DNA of 64,000 nucleotides. It comes from Bemisia tabaci. Taxonomy: Eukaryota > Arthropoda > Insecta > Hemiptera > Aleyrodidae. Under the pieces are notes generated by a model. That model was not told the origin of the DNA and did no database searches. It was given only the letters and a program-made list of their open reading frames with translations. The stretch is from assembly GCF_918797505.1 (NCBI RefSeq), contig NC_092795.1, positions 60,486,916 through 60,550,915 on the forward strand. The letters run 5' to 3'. Positions 22,311 to 34,505 of this stretch are shown piece by piece (positions within the stretch are counted from its first letter, which is position 1; every line of letters starts with the position of its first letter). A program made the translations under genes and the position numbers.

Positions 22311-23265
22311 GGAAAAGGATATCTCATTAGATGATATCGACTTTGTCAATTCTGTTTGAAATATATGTAGATAGGAGTGAGTTTACTCAACTATTTGACC
22401 CACTCTTTTCCATTAAAAAATTAAACTCCCTCCAAAATGATCAAAGCGAAGAAAAGTTTAAGTTATCTCCAGAAGATTTTGGTACTGTCTGTGCAAAACA
22501 AAAGTTTCTCACTCAAAACCTTCTTGATCTCATTAGAAGAAGTGCTATTACCGACAAAACTCGAGCAGGCTGAGACTGTCAAAATTAAAGCGCGCGAGAT
22601 AGAAGTACTCGACAAAATCTTATGGAGAATAGAAAGTGCCAACAGGAGGGGAGCGGCTTAACTATCGTCAAAAATAAGGCCCGTTTGCATGATCATATCT
22701 TGAAAATAAATTCATCGAGCAGAAAACAGCGTGCCTATTCATCGTCGCACGGTCCTTAAATATAATTTATTGAGGACAGTTAGAAAATAACCTAAACAAG
22801 ACATAAATCAGAAAAAATGTTTGAGAATTTCAACGTTAAATTTAGAAGCTAGCGTGACGACGTGCGAAGACCGAAATTTATGGTCCAAACGCGGCTGCTA
22901 ATTGGAAAAGGAAGTGGCGGGAAAACGCGTCGCGTCGCCGTCCGGATAAAAGTTTCAACGCTTCTTCTGCGGCGGCATGACAAGCGCTTAACCACCGCGC
23001 GATTCTATTTGATGTATATATTTACTCACCTGTTTATTCATTTGAAAAGAGACCTCGGCGCAACCCTAAGATATATTTTTCTCGTTTCTTAGGGATGAAA
23101 ATTGTATTTTCAACGAAAGGAAGGAAAGTGATAAGAAAGGGGGTATATTAGTGCTTGAATTTGCACAGGTCTAATGATCTCGTCCAAGAAGAACAAGGAA
23201 AATAGAGATAGCATCAGAATCATTAGGTTGGGTATGATTTCCTAAAAGGCATGGCAATTGTCAGT
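22311..23265. other. Stretch with weak coding-like frames
   Basis: Two overlapping plus-strand frames between 22331 and 22661 have acidic/basic helical composition, but neither has a recognised domain. Could be a decayed exon. The rest is featureless. Confidence 0.3.
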
Positions 23266-23271
23266 TGTGCT

Positions 23272-23694
23272 GGTCACAGAATTGTGCTTGATGCTTCTTT
23301 TTCACTAGCTAAAAATAATTAGATCCGTCCAAAGAGCAACTTCCTACGTTCAATACTAACCGAGAGATCACGCCTTACAAAATTCCGTTAACGACGTCAT
23401 CCACCGTGGTAGTGACACCCTTGGTTTCTTCCACCTTGCTTTCATCCAAGTTACACGTTGAGTAACCAGGTGCAAATGCGTGTCTCCCTTTACTTAACTG
23501 ATGAAAGAAAGGTGGAAAAAATCAAGGGTGTCACTACCGCGGTTGATGACGTCATGAACCGAATTTTCTGAAGCGCGATATCTCGGTTATCATTGAACCT
23601 AGAAAGTTGCTGTTGGACAGATCTTAATATATGTACTTTCAGTTGATCGACAAGAATCAACCATCAAGACGCAATTCTGAGACCAACGCAACTG
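23272..23694. mobile_element. Foldback MITE family C, copy 2
   Basis: Begins CAGTTGTGCTGGTC and ends GACCAACGCAACTG, 423 bases, one base different in length from the copy at 3207. The arms share GACGTCATCCACCG / GCGGTTGATGACGTC. More diverged between arms than copy 1. Confidence 0.9.
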
Positions 23695-23701
23695 ATTCAT
23701 T

Positions 23702-23949
23702 GAGGGGCTCGGAGGACAAGGCGCATAAATGCAGTTTTCGCTATTTCGCGAAATACGTGTTTGAAGTTTCGAAAGCACATTGATCTTTAAGGCGGAAAGA
23801 AAGTTCAAACTGACTTTTGGATGCTTGAAAATTGGAATTTAAGTGCGAATTTTTCACAGAACATGCATTTAGACTAGTTTTACTTGAAATCGTTAACATC
23901 TCAATTTTTTCAAAATTTTCACTAATGCGCCTTGTCCTCCAAGTCCCTC
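23702..23949. mobile_element. TIR element with CATT duplication
   Basis: Left GAGGGGCTCGGAGGACAAGG and right CCTTGTCCTCCAAGTCCCTC are inverted repeats, and CATT stands directly outside on both sides (23698-23701, 23950-23953). The 248-bp interior is AT-rich and non-coding. It is inserted seven bases after the end of the foldback at 23272-23694. Confidence 0.8.
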
Positions 23950-23954
23950 CATTG

Positions 23955-24830
23955 GTCTCTTTTAAGTTCATACTCGATTGATTACTTTAAACTTTGCACG
24001 TGGAATTTTCCAGGAACCCGCCAACGATCGGATTAGAGCACTCATCGCGATCGGTGGGAGGCATCGCTCGGGAGGTGAAAAATTAAGCGCCCAAGCTCGG
24101 ATTCAAAATCGAACCCCCCCCCCCGAAACTCCTGTTTACGCGCTCATAAATCAGGTTCTAACGAATCGGGACTCACGCATTCTCCAGTGGCGCATTTTTA
24201 TCGAGCTTAAGTGGATATAAGTTTGTGTGACAAATTGTCTCATAAGTCAAATAAAGCGGAGCCAACCTCTCTGGTATCCAGCGTCCCACCCCCAACTCGC
24301 GACATGAGATCAAATTTCCCCCCGCGCGTGCGGTAAAACCCCAACCCTTTCCCTCCTCCCTCGCCATCCCTTGCCGTCGCGTCTCGCGCATCGGATCAGA
24401 TTTTCAATGATGGCGCATGAAAGAAACAGCGAGAGTGACGGTCGTTACCTCCTCCTCCAACTGTGAAAAACTTCGGCTTCCACCTCTTTTTAAAGTTCCT
24501 CGAACATTCCTGGCAGATCAAGCGTTACCTCTACAGCTTCCCTCGAACAGGGTGGCATGAATCGTACGAAAGAAATGAAAGATTGGAAGTTTTAGTGAAA
24601 TATTTCATGAAATTTCTTGAGGCTGTGAAATATTTCATATTTGTCAGGGGCTATAGTATGCAACCCGCACTCAAACACACAAAAATAGATGCAAGTCACA
24701 AATAATACATTTTGCGAAAGATGAAAAGCAGCCGGTATTTTCCAATATCTTTCACAGATTTCTGAAATTTTATGAAATAATTCAAGTGAAATTTCAAGAT
24801 TTCATTTTCATGATGTTCTGCCACCCTGCC
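23955..24830. other. Stretch without recognisable gene
   Basis: Has a run of Cs near 24113 and repeated GTGAAATATTTCATG words at 24595-24640, with TTCATTTTCATGATG-type partners around 24800; these are weak inverted repeats. No exon supported. Confidence 0.35.
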
Positions 24831-24834
24831 CTCG

Positions 24835-25165
24835 AATTGTCGCTTCTCATACGAAAGGGCCTATATCTCCTTCTGAATGGGGAATTCGTAGCAGTGTAAA
24901 ATTTGGTGATTTTTATGTTAAAGATGAAACTATTGAGATACCTATCTGAGCACGATAGAGATTGGAGTACGATTGAAGGTAATGTGACAAAATAACCGAA
25001 TCTGCCAAAATACATGCGTTCAAATGGGAAATGCCGCTAGATGACGTTAAAAGTCGGCACACTTTCTCACTTTTAAAGCTATTATTTTGCCACAATTTTC
25101 CATATCAGAGAAAAATTATGAAAAACACCGCAAATTCAGCTCATTAGACAGACTCAAATGAAGCA
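24835..25165 (+). repeat. Dispersed repeat Q, copy 1
   Basis: Shares AATACATGCGTTCAAATGGG-type sequence, TGACGT, CACTTTCTCACTT and a CATATCAGA(G)AAAAAT tail with 47625-47880. Non-coding; ends are not sharply defined. Confidence 0.6.
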
Positions 25166-25207
25166 ATGACATTTTTTCGTGGAAATTCTCTGTTTCAGCA
25201 TCAGCCA

Positions 25208-25415
25208 TGCGGGCCAATTACTGAGATTGATATAGACAAAGAAGACAAACTGAAAATGAAGCAATTCTATTGGTGGAGGCGGGTGGTTGCAACGGACAAA
25301 GGAGGTACGTTATGACGGCAACCCACCAGAGACCCTTTAGTTAGTCCATGATTTTCCCATTTTGTCTATAACAACCACCCGTTTCAACCAATGGGATCGC
25401 TCCTTGTTCCATAGG
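25208..25415. mobile_element. Foldback MITE family H, partial copy 2
   Basis: The left arm (GATTGATATAGACAAAGAAG) and the centre match the copies at 14768 and 29716; the right TIR is missing or degraded after AACCAATGGGATCGCTCC. Confidence 0.65.
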
Positions 25416-26725
25416 CAGATCCAGGGCGGGGCTCCTTCCTCTCAAATACATTTTCCTCTCTTTTTCCAATAGTTGGGAAGAGCACCGAGCTGAGAAAATG
25501 CTCAATTTTCACCCGTGACTCCATTTCCTGAGATATTCGGCCACCATTGCTCGGCTGTGCAATTATATTGCATAATAGGATTGAGCGGGGCGGTATTATC
25601 GGCATAAATACATGCATTACACGGCGTTGATTATTTGATGACGCACTCGTTATTCAGCGCAACGCAGATGAGCAGTAAGCCGAAAATCTGCGAGTGGGCG
25701 TAAGCTGTATTTGCCGTAGACAGGGGGATGAAGGGGTTTAAGAGGGACTCTCAGGATCTCCGCTTTGAGATAGGCGCCCCGAGGGGGGGGGGGGGGGGGG
25801 CAGGGGGCGGAAAGGGAAGGCCGATTATGCCCACAGCCACTCACCGCGTGCTAATTACTTTCGATCGACCGCCAAACAGGCAACTACTTCTTAAATAACT
25901 CCTCGAATCGAGCAAGTACCTCACCAAACGTCGCTCTTGCCAACACACTCGTAAAATAACGTGCCCCGGTCGTGGAAACCGCCGAAAATCGGACGCGATC
26001 CGGCAAGGGCGGCGCGAGCACTCCGCGAAGATGTTGGCCGCCGCGCCGCGCGACGCGGCTCATCCCAATAATATTTCCCTTTCTAATCTACCCTCCTCCG
26101 TCCCCCTCCCCCGGGCGGGACCCATTTCCCCTCGCCATCCATTCAAACATCAAACATTACTGTCCCCGCCCCTCCGGGCGCTAGCGAAAGCAATGGTCCG
26201 AAAAACTTTGCGCGTTCTGCTCTAATCTACAAATCATTCGCTTAATGACGTCATATCCGGTATCTCCCCGGGCCGGGAGAAAGTCCGGACCCCCGGCCCT
26301 TCGCTGCACCCAAAAAACTCGGCGCGCCGCCCCCGCCCGCCCGAAAAGTCGCCCTCTCGCCGGTTTCGATGATGGCAGTTGCCCCGTCGAGGGCGAGCTC
26401 CGGCCATCGAGGAAAATGGAGTTGTTAAACGGCTCGCGTAAACAGGAATCGCAACTTTCATCGCCTGGCATCGAGGAGGGGGAGGGGAAGAGGGGGAGAG
26501 GGGGTTCCTCTGAATTATTTTTCGGAGAGAAAGCGCGATTATTAGAATCCCTTTGTGGAGAGCGTTAGGGCGAATCTCGGGTTCCGATGTCATAAACTGT
26601 CAAAAAGATTACACAGTTCGTAAAGTTTTTCGAAATCTCTTATCGACTTTCCCGAATTCCTGTCTCCGGTCTCCTCGCTTATTACTCCGTTTGTTCTTTG
26701 TCGTATCTTTAATTCATTGATCCGC
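25416..26725. other. GC-rich region without recognisable gene
   Basis: A broad CpG-rich block (about 25970-26480) with a G run at 25783-25801. ORFs overlap on both strands, as expected from composition. Possibly a promoter/first-exon CpG island, but no start codon in good context with a supporting splice donor was found. Confidence 0.35.
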
Positions 26726-26728
26726 AGT

Positions 26729-26927
26729 CACCGAAAAAAAAAGTTACGGGCTGTATAGACATACCGTCCGTGCCGGACTCAGAGGTCGAGAGGTCCGGGT
26801 ACTGGAGCCGTAATTTTGATTGCTCAGGATGCCTCGCCCGGAAGTTTCGGCCTCTGAGCCCGAAAAATTGACGATGTGTCTATATAGTCCTACATACGGC
26901 TTCCACGGCCGGAGTTTTTCTCCAGTG
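26729..26927. mobile_element. MITE family I, copy 2
   Basis: Starts CACCGAAAAAAAAAGTTACG and ends TTTTTCTCCAGTG. Interior arms GGACTCAGAGGTCGAGAGGT and TTTCGGCCTCTGAGCCC match copy 1 at 5546. No coding capacity. Confidence 0.8.
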
Positions 26928-26929
26928 TT

Positions 26930-27870
26930 CCAGTTTATGACTTTTACAAGTTGCTGAAATATATTGTGTGAGGACATGATTGGTGGCGGTCAGAGACGGG
27001 AAGGCATGCCAACTCGAAACGAATTCCAGAGGTCTAATTCTCTTTAAAGTGTGGTTTTCATCATCAATAATTTATATACAATACAATCAGTTCTTACCGA
27101 GGAAAACACTATCTCGGTAGAACGCAGACTCGGAGAGGCTTAAAAAAAAGGAGTAGTGGGCGAGGGAAGTTTTTTTCGCAATGGAGGAAAAAAATGTACA
27201 TGTAAAGATCGGGAAAAATTGGCCAGTTTTGAAATGAGGTGTGCGGAGAAGTCGACAGCCCTATTCGTTGAAGAACAGATATTAAATAAATAAGCACAAA
27301 AGGCATATGAAAATAGTAGAATTAGTTGATACGGCAAACGGTTTATCGAAGGAAAAACTATAAGTTGGGGTAGGGAAAAAGTTTTCACTTTCACTAGAAA
27401 TGGTCAAATAATTCTATTATTGATATTCCTAGACATACATGAATCAATCATAGATGGGTCCAAGCTCGATCCGTTTCCTTCTTTTTTCACATTCACCCAT
27501 TTGCCCCTTTCTCTCATATTCCCCTTTTTTGTGAATATATATATAAATGGGTTTCACCTTGCAGAATTTTGAAAAAAGCACTTTATCTTTCAGAATGATT
27601 ATTATTATTTTCACTTTATTGCGAGTTCCTGAGATGTTTTCCAGTGTACATCCTGGGAATGTTCACTCAGACGCTACGGTCAATGTTCGAATACGTTTCT
27701 GCTGGATCTGTTTGCGTTCCCAAATCCCAAAATTTACCATCTCTGAATTACTTCGTGATTAAGTTGATCCTTGCTTGCGAGTTCGTAAATTTCTGACACA
27801 TAGTCGATTCAGGAGCTTTCAAAGCTTGTGTTCCTTACAGAATCAACACTGCGGAACACGGATTACACCT
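26930..27870. other. Stretch with one weak micro-exon candidate
   Basis: On the minus strand a 41-nt segment (27138 to 27098) lies between a T-rich tract ending TTTTTTTTAAG and the donor GTAAGAAC. The non-consensus AAG acceptor makes this doubtful. The rest is featureless AT-rich sequence. Confidence 0.25.
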
Positions 27871-27873
27871 ATA

Positions 27874-28126
27874 CTACCGTGCCGAGGAAAAACGCCGTAT
27901 GAGCCTTCAGGCGTTACCAAATTTCCTTCGACAATCCACGAATTTTCTGGAAAATTAATAAATATTTCTCTTCAAATTTTTCGGAGGATTTCGTTCAAAA
28001 TTTGATTTTAAAAGTCTGAGAATTTCAAAGAAAAAATATTAATAACTTTCTTCAAAAATAAATACTTTCCGAGAGGGAATTTGGCAAATTTCGAATGCTT
28101 ATAAGACGGTTTTACTTAACACGGTA
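27874..28126. mobile_element. MITE family B, copy 6
   Basis: Left CTACCGTGCCGAGGAAAAAC, right GTTTTACTTAACACGGTAG. The terminal CTACCGTG / CACGGTAG is a perfect 8-base inverted pair and shows the true element ends. GAGCCTTCAGGCG subgroup. Confidence 0.88.
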
Positions 28127-28630
28127 GCATAGGGCAGGGTCATTTTTCACCATCGATCCATAGTCGCTGAACCTAAATAGGCTTATCGTCGTGCCAAAAG
28201 TTTGGTTGATTTTGGAACTCAAATATCATATAAACACAAGACTTGCATGGCTTCATGAAATTTGGATGGATATCTGAGAGTGAATTCTTTTAGGGCAAGC
28301 CGCAGAAGAATGTCACTCTGTGAAATGCACTTTCAAGAATAGGTGCATACCTAAAATGATCTTTGTTTATTTGTTATACGGTCGCTAAAAAAATGAGGGG
28401 AGTAAAATTAAAGCAGTATTGCCGTGACAGCGAAGAGAATCGCGTACGAGCAGACATGAAGTTTTGAGCAGATGGCTCACTAGCGTTTGAGCGGAACATT
28501 TTATTGAAAGAAGCATCCGTTCTTTGTCAAATTGCCACTAACCATTCGAAATATTACAATGAGAAATCGTTTGGATGATTTACATTTGATCGATTTGATT
28601 TCAGTCATAAAAAAAGGATATTATTCATTT

Positions 28631-28985
28631 TCGTATTAGGCTGGTGTTAGGCAAGACGGTCGCAAGTGAAATCTTCTGCATACTTTTTTGATTGCGTTTT
28701 GGACACAAAACAAGCACATTTTCAAGTCAGAAATTGGCAGAAAAAGGCGGCATTTTACTTGAGAGCACTGTTTTGTTCGGTTAACTAAAAATCTATGAAT
28801 TTTATTTCAAATACATAAAACGGGCATTTTTCATTCTCATGTTAGGCAAGGTAGCCGTAAGTGCTATCTTCTGCTATTCTGATGGTTTTCGCGGTTACGT
28901 TTCGGACACCTAACAAATAAATTTTCAGGTTAGAATTGGCAGAAAAAGATGCCATTTTACTCGAGAAAACCGTCCTCCGTGGCTC
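28631..28985 (+). repeat. Two direct repeats about 207 bp apart
   Basis: GTTAGGCAAG(A/G) followed by a conserved AAGTG...ATCTTCTGC...TTTGGACAC...TTGGCAGAAAAAG pattern occurs at about 28635 and again at 28842. An imperfect tandem duplication with no coding sense. Flanks hold no further copy. Confidence 0.7.
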
Positions 28986-29049
28986 TCTGGAGGAATAATG
29001 CTCTTTACGGCTTTTCTGTCTAAAACACCGTAATTTTTGGCGCACTTAC

Positions 29050-29715
29050 GGCTTTCTCATATGCCTAGTTCTCTTACAAAAAAATACGAATTTCGCCGTT
29101 TTAGCTATTTCAGTGATTCCATCTAGAAGGATATTACTAGATTAAAGGAATTTCGAAAGAAACTCGATTTCGAAAATTTGAGAGTTACGGCTCTCTTCGC
29201 TATCACAGCGGAATCGGCGATAAAACTGAATATATCTCTCGGTGGATTACAAAATATTAAGGACAGGACTCGATAAACTATGGTGGAGGGTTTTGCAATC
29301 TGTTGTAAGAAAGAGAGCGGCGCTGCGAAACAAAATTGATAGGAACAATTCAAAAGTGGCACACAAGAGGAGGATGGTCCCGGCGGCCGGGAGCCGAGGA
29401 GGGAAAAGACGGTGAGCGAGAGAGAAAAGTAAGCACCTAACCCAGAGCCAGAGCGTGGAATTTGCCGAATATCGATTACGCCGAGAAAGAGCTCGGCAGA
29501 CGGAGCCAAGAGATACCGCAACCATGCGGCAACCGGCGAGGCACATCTGTGCACCACGTTGCGTCGCTCCATCGTCCGGCGCGGCCCTGTGCACTACTTA
29601 TATCGAAACGCTTTCCCCTTGGTTGATCTGCTAAAATTCCTGTTTACAGAGCTCACAACTGATTCCTTTAGTTTGCCATGGAAAATGCTCTGTAAGTAGA
29701 CTAACGATAGCATAT
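29050..29715. other. GC-richer stretch, possible start exon signal
   Basis: CpG-richer sequence (29390-29600) is followed on the plus strand by GCCATGGAAAATGCTCT and then GTAAGTAG. The ATG has an ideal Kozak-like context and a donor follows 14 bases later, so a tiny first coding exon is conceivable. No downstream exon could be linked. Weak inference. Confidence 0.2.
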
Positions 29716-29985
29716 GTCAGCGGGCTGATTGTTGAAATTGATAGACAAAGCAATGGACAAAGAGGACAAAAAGAGTATGGAGCGATCCTGTTTGTTGAAA
29801 CTCGGTTCTTTTAGACTAAGAGGGTAAATGATAGTTAACTATATGGTCACTCGTGGTTAGCCGTTAGTTAGTCTATGACCTACCTCCTTCGTCCATTGCA
29901 ACCACCCGCTTCCACCAATATGATCCCTCTTTGTCTTCTTTGTCTATAGCTTTGTCTATCGATTTAAACAATCAGCCTGCTGCAC
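29716..29985. mobile_element. Foldback MITE family H, copy 3
   Basis: Left GTCAGCGGGCTGATTGTTGA, right ATCGATTTAAACAATCAGCC. Arms carry GACAAAGAGGACAAAAAGAG and CTTTGTCTTCTTTGTC. Closest to copy 1 in layout. Confidence 0.8.
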
Positions 29986-29989
29986 TAAG

Positions 29990-30868
29990 TGCGATTAAGG
30001 CATGGGAAAAAAGAGAAGGAAGTTGTTGGATGATGATATACGACCTTTCAATTAATTGTGTTAGAACTCCAATGAATTAGGTGACTAACCCAAATGTTGC
30101 GGTACTATCACGATTACTTGGAAATGTTCATATCATCCAACAAATTGGGGTAGCGCCACAATTTTAGGGTACAACCCCTAAAAGTTTTTTTTCCATGGGA
30201 ATTGGTGGTGCGACAGAGAGACCCCTTCTGCATTCTCACTATAGTTGCTACACTTTTCTAAATCAAACTCGATGGCAGGTGTTTCTTTCTACAGAAAACT
30301 ACTAATATTATCTTGGCATTTCTCGAAATTCTAGTTAACAGTTTAAAAACATATCCTCATTTTATTAATTTTTAATGTACTTCAGATTTTTACTCAGTTT
30401 GCTCCAAAAAAATTAAATGAATAAAAGAAAATAAAGACAATTTTAGATGAGATTTTTTAATTCGACAAGCTTTGAAGTTTTTGGAAAATAATTTAAAAAG
30501 TTTTTTGAGATAAATTTTGTACAATACGTAAATTTATTTTTTAAATCTTCTCACGTTTCCTAAATTTTCCAGATTTAATAAAATCCCGATACTTTACGAT
30601 CTCTTCTCTAGAGTTTACCACCTTTCAAACAAAATAGAGAGGTAGACAGAAGAGAAATCTTTCAATCAGTTAGAGTGTCTGAAAAGGCACTTTTGTAGCA
30701 CCACGCTTGTCGAATTGCAGATAGTCAGCAGCGTTGTTCCTTAGACGACTTAATAGAACTTGCGCAATGTCATTATTGACCCCTTGCGTTGACGCGTCCT
30801 AGTTAACGCCCCAAAAAGTTCGCTCAATTACACAATCCTGCACTAATAGCAGCCATGCAGCGCCATGC
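29990..30868. other. Stretch without recognisable gene
   Basis: AT-rich; no element ends or exon signals that hang together. Confidence 0.4.
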
Positions 30869-31121
30869 TGTTATGTGCTGAGGAAAAACGCCGTATGAGC
30901 CCTCAGACGTTGCCAAATTTCCTTGGAAAAATCACAAATTTCAAAGGGAATTAGGACACATTTTACACCTAATTTGTCGAGAATTTTGTTTGTGATTCGA
31001 TCTTACGTGTCTGAAAATTTCAAGGAAATATATTCATAACTTCCCCCAAAAATAAATATTTTCCGAGAGGAGATTTGGCAACATTTGAATGTTCATACTG
31101 CGTTCTTCCTGAGCACGTTAG
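30869..31121. mobile_element. MITE family B, copy 7
   Basis: Left TTATGTGCTGAGGAAAAACG, right ACTGCGTTCTTCCTGAGCAC. Terminal bases have drifted, the interior (TTGCCAAATTTCCTTGG) is well kept. Confidence 0.85.
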
Positions 31122-31480
31122 AATGGGGGGGTGGGTCATTTTGAGCGGTCTCGGAGTCTTACAAAGGGACGCGAGTTGATGCAAGTTGAACGCGGGCCGT
31201 GTCGTGCGATGGGCGATTGATAGGAAATTAACGGGACTAAACAACACTTGTTCCTATTTATATAATGGTCGTAATGGGTCAAATGGCCCTTCGGATTCCG
31301 ACCCCGCTCTCCGGAGGCCGGAGCCACCATCCTGTAATTGAGCCTTCCATGCTTAGGCCTCGGCCGAGACCCACGACGCATCGCACCCTTGCGAAAACAT
31401 CGCATTGCGCTTCGGACTTAACTTCGACAACCGTAGTGCTGTCATTTTATTACGTCAGAAATTGCGGGGTTCCCGGATTG
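31122..31480. other. Stretch without recognisable gene
   Basis: GC-richer at 31270-31390; no supported exon or repeat. Confidence 0.35.
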
Positions 31481-31484
31481 AATT

Positions 31485-31760
31485 CGCATTTTCTTAAGTT
31501 CCGAGAAAAATTCCGATTTCCTAAAGCTTTGAGAAAAATTCCAATTTCCTGAGGCTTCGAGAAAAATTCCAATTTCTTGAAAGTTCCGACGATAAATCCG
31601 ATTCATAAAAGTTCCGGGAAAAATTCCGGAATACGCCCGGATTAAGTTCCGAAGATCGTTTAATTTGATCAAAAATCGGTCAAACTAACGAAAACCCCAA
31701 AATTCCGGGGATTTCGGAGATTCCAGGAAAAGTTCCGATAGTCGGAATTAATTCCAGGAA
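31485..31760. repeat. AAATTCC/TTCCGA-rich short tandem repeats
   Basis: Units of about 34 bases such as GAGAAAAATTCCAATTTCCT recur five or six times with variation, then break into scattered TTCCGG words. Comparable to 1375-1500 and 37350-37460. Confidence 0.7.
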
Positions 31761-32188
31761 ATGGCAGCACTATAAGACTAGGATGTATTTTAAGACGGAG
31801 TAAAAATTGCAACGATTAAGTTTTGAATTCAATTCGGAAGGTCAATTCAAAAATTGGGTAAATGATACAAACTTCTGCCGATGGGATGAATCTGAACTTC
31901 CATCGAGGGATATTTAGTTCTAGGTTTACACCCATTGAGACTGTATACCATATTTGTTCGTGAATATGCACCTTGAGGCGACAAAGTGCATGTTAAAAAT
32001 GCAGCTATCATAACAGTTCGGATAGTTTATACACGAAAGATGGGTTTGAAATGAGCTGAACTTATGGCGAGGTCTCCTGCCGACGAAAATGTAAGACGAA
32101 GATACGTCTAATTTACGGAGATAAAATACCATCTAGTGGTAATTAAATGATTTGCAAGCGACATGTTGGCTCCAGCCTAACCAACGAA
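31761..32188. other. Stretch without recognisable gene
   Basis: No supported feature. Confidence 0.4.
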
Positions 32189-32190
32189 GA

Positions 32191-32540
32191 TGGCACTGAA
32201 TGCGGTGCAAAGATACGACTATTCCTGCTCGATGGCTAACCGTGTTGCCTGACACAAAAATGAAGGCGCGCCCTTTGCCTTTACTGCATCGTTCCTAAAA
32301 GAGACGAGAGACGGCATTGAATGCGGCGCAAAGATACGACTATTCCTGCTCGATGGCTAACCGTGTTGCCTCACACAAAAATGAAGGCGCGCCTTTTGCC
32401 TTTACTGCATCGTTCCTAAAAGAGACGAGAGACGGCATTGAATACGGCGCAAAGATACGACTCTTCCTACTCGATGGCTAACCGTGTTGCCTAACACATA
32501 AATGAAGGCGCACTCTTAGCCTTTACTGCGTAATTTACTT
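32191..32540 (+). repeat. Three-unit 121-122 bp tandem repeat
   Basis: GGCATTGAATGCGGCGCAAA-type unit starts at 32191, 32313 and 32434. Each contains CTCGATGGCTAACCGTGTTG and AATGAAGGCGCGCC. Units one and two are very similar; the third is more changed. Ends with GCCTTTACTGCGTAA. Confidence 0.92.
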
Positions 32541-32549
32541 TGTCTCTGC

Positions 32550-33240
32550 TAACAAAGACTACGAAACAACCTACCTAAACCGGGAAAACATGTCTCAAGT
32601 TATCAATATTTAAGATATTTTGTCTTCCTTTCCTTCCAGAGGGGTGGATCACTACTACACATATCACAAAACTAGAACAAGATAGGACTAAAACGGTCAA
32701 GCTGAGAAAGAGTGTAATGGTTCCAATTCACCATTTCACTGCCTTTTCATGGGCTTTTATCTGGCAGACAGGCGTCATTTCCCGATAAGAGGAAGTGGAC
32801 GGACAACAAACCGGCTAATATTTTTATTGAGCGGCGATTGGTCGGGGGTTATGGATTCGAAAGTTGATACAGGTCATCCGCATTACGTTCACGCGGCGCG
32901 GCGTCTTGGAATTAGGGTCGACGCTAGTGGCGCACCCCTTTGTCTGGGGCAAGTCTCAATCAATCACGAGGGGTGGTTTGATGCTCCCCGGAATCTCCTT
33001 ATCTGTTTCGCTCAATCATAATTCGCACCCCACCTTCCCGATCCACTTGTTCCGACCCGGGGCTAATCACTTGTCGTGTTTTATTAGTCATCGCAAGAGT
33101 GCTCAAATCGTGGCGTCACTAATGTGAAGTGATGCAGCTCGATTCAAATCGACAGAATTCTGTCTCTTCATCGGCCAAAATTTTGACTCTTCTCTCATTT
33201 TAAATCAGTTCTTATAAATATTGAAGGCAAACAGTCAAAT
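32550..33240. other. Stretch without recognisable gene
   Basis: Two overlapping plus-strand frames at 32749-33127 have no known similarity. Nothing else seen. Confidence 0.35.
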
Positions 33241-33264
33241 TACGCCCATGACTACACACCGTGT

Positions 33265-34505
33265 CGAATGATCAATCATTTTGTCTATGCCTACCCTACG
33301 CGGAAAAATTTTCAGATTATTTCTGGTTAATGATTCTAATGGACCACTAGATAAGGTACGAATTTCAGCATTCTGATACATGCTTCTTAACCAAAATTTT
33401 ACGTAAAACACGATGCACACAACGAAAATTACCGAAATTAACTCCTTCCGAAGATATTTAATGATTCTTGATGCGTGAATTCAAACCACCCGCTCATGAA
33501 AACTCAATGCTCTACGTGATTCACATCGCGCGCTAAACGTTATCATGACAGTCTCTGCGATATAAAAATCTGGCAACCTCAATCTTGACGCTTTGGCTCA
33601 GTTATAGCAAATTGCTAATAGCTTGAACAACACATGATGGGAAATGAACATTGCTCGATTGAGAAGCTCGCTGAAACCGTTGTAGTGGGCGATTTGACTC
33701 ACGTAGAGCTTTGAGTTTCTTGTGAGCGGGCAGTTCAAATTCCTCGTAACCAATGTGTAATAAAAACGTTAATATCTTCGTTAGGAGTTGGTTTCAGTAA
33801 TTTTCGTTGTGTGAATCGTGTTCTATGTGTAATTCCGGTTAAGAAACATGTATCAGATCGCTTAAATTTGTACCTTGTCTAGTGGTCCATTAGCTGTTTG
33901 GCCCAGCCGAAGATAGCAAAAAAAAGACGAAAAATATGGAATCAAAAGTACCAATTTGAATAGTGATATCAATGACGGATAAGTCGTTCTTGAAATTAGT
34001 CAAAGTTTGCATCCAGGTTCCTAAACTTGGTCCGGTTATCATCGATCATTTCGTCTATGCCTACATGGAAAAATTGTCAGATTCTTCGTGGTTAATAATT
34101 CTAATTAGCTGTTTGGTCCAACCGAGGTTAGCGAAAAGAGACGAAAAATGTGGACTAATGTAAAAGCACCATTTGAATGGTGTCAATGACGGATATGTCG
34201 TTCCTGAAATTAGCCAAAAAATATGGATCCTGTTTCCTAAATTTGGTCCGACTATCATCGATCATTTTGTCTGTACCCAGGTACACAGAACAATTTTCAG
34301 ATTCTTTGTGGTTAGTAATTCTAATAAAGTATATGGTCCAACCAAGAATTAGGTCAAGGATAGCAGAAAGAAACCCAAGTATGTGGACTCATATAGAAGC
34401 ATCCGTTTCAGTGGTGGAATCAATGACGAATAAGTCGTTTCTGAGTCTAGCCAGAAAATTTAGACTCTGTTTGCAAAGCTTGGTCTATTATTATCTAATT
34501 ATTAT
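33265..34505 (+). repeat. Tandem repeat of about 215-235 bp, interrupted
   Basis: The block TCAATGACGGATAAGTCGTT ... TCGATCATTTCGTCTATGCC ... AATTCTAATTAGCTGTTTGG occurs from 33967, 34183 and 34418, and an earlier copy is split around the foldback at 33341. Units are moderately diverged. No coding sense; it behaves as a small satellite. Confidence 0.85.
33341..33888. mobile_element. Foldback element R, copy 1, inside the tandem repeat
   Basis: Starts GGACCACTAGATAAGGTACG and ends GTACCTTGTCTAGTGGTCC. The arms, over 100 bases, include TTTTCGTTGTGTGAATCGTG and its partner. The flanks ...GATTCTAAT and ATTAGCTG... join to GATTCTAATTAGCTG, exactly the sequence of the next uninterrupted repeat unit near 34110, so the insertion duplicated at most the dinucleotide AT. 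A second copy is at 54360. Confidence 0.92.

Noticed and set aside
27098..27138. 41-nt minus-strand micro-exon
   Set aside because: The donor is good, but the acceptor is AAG rather than (C/T)AG and no neighbouring exon in phase was found.
29123..29594. 149- and 115-codon minus-strand ORFs
   Set aside because: Two overlapping frames, GC-rich composition, no recognisable domain or splice signals.
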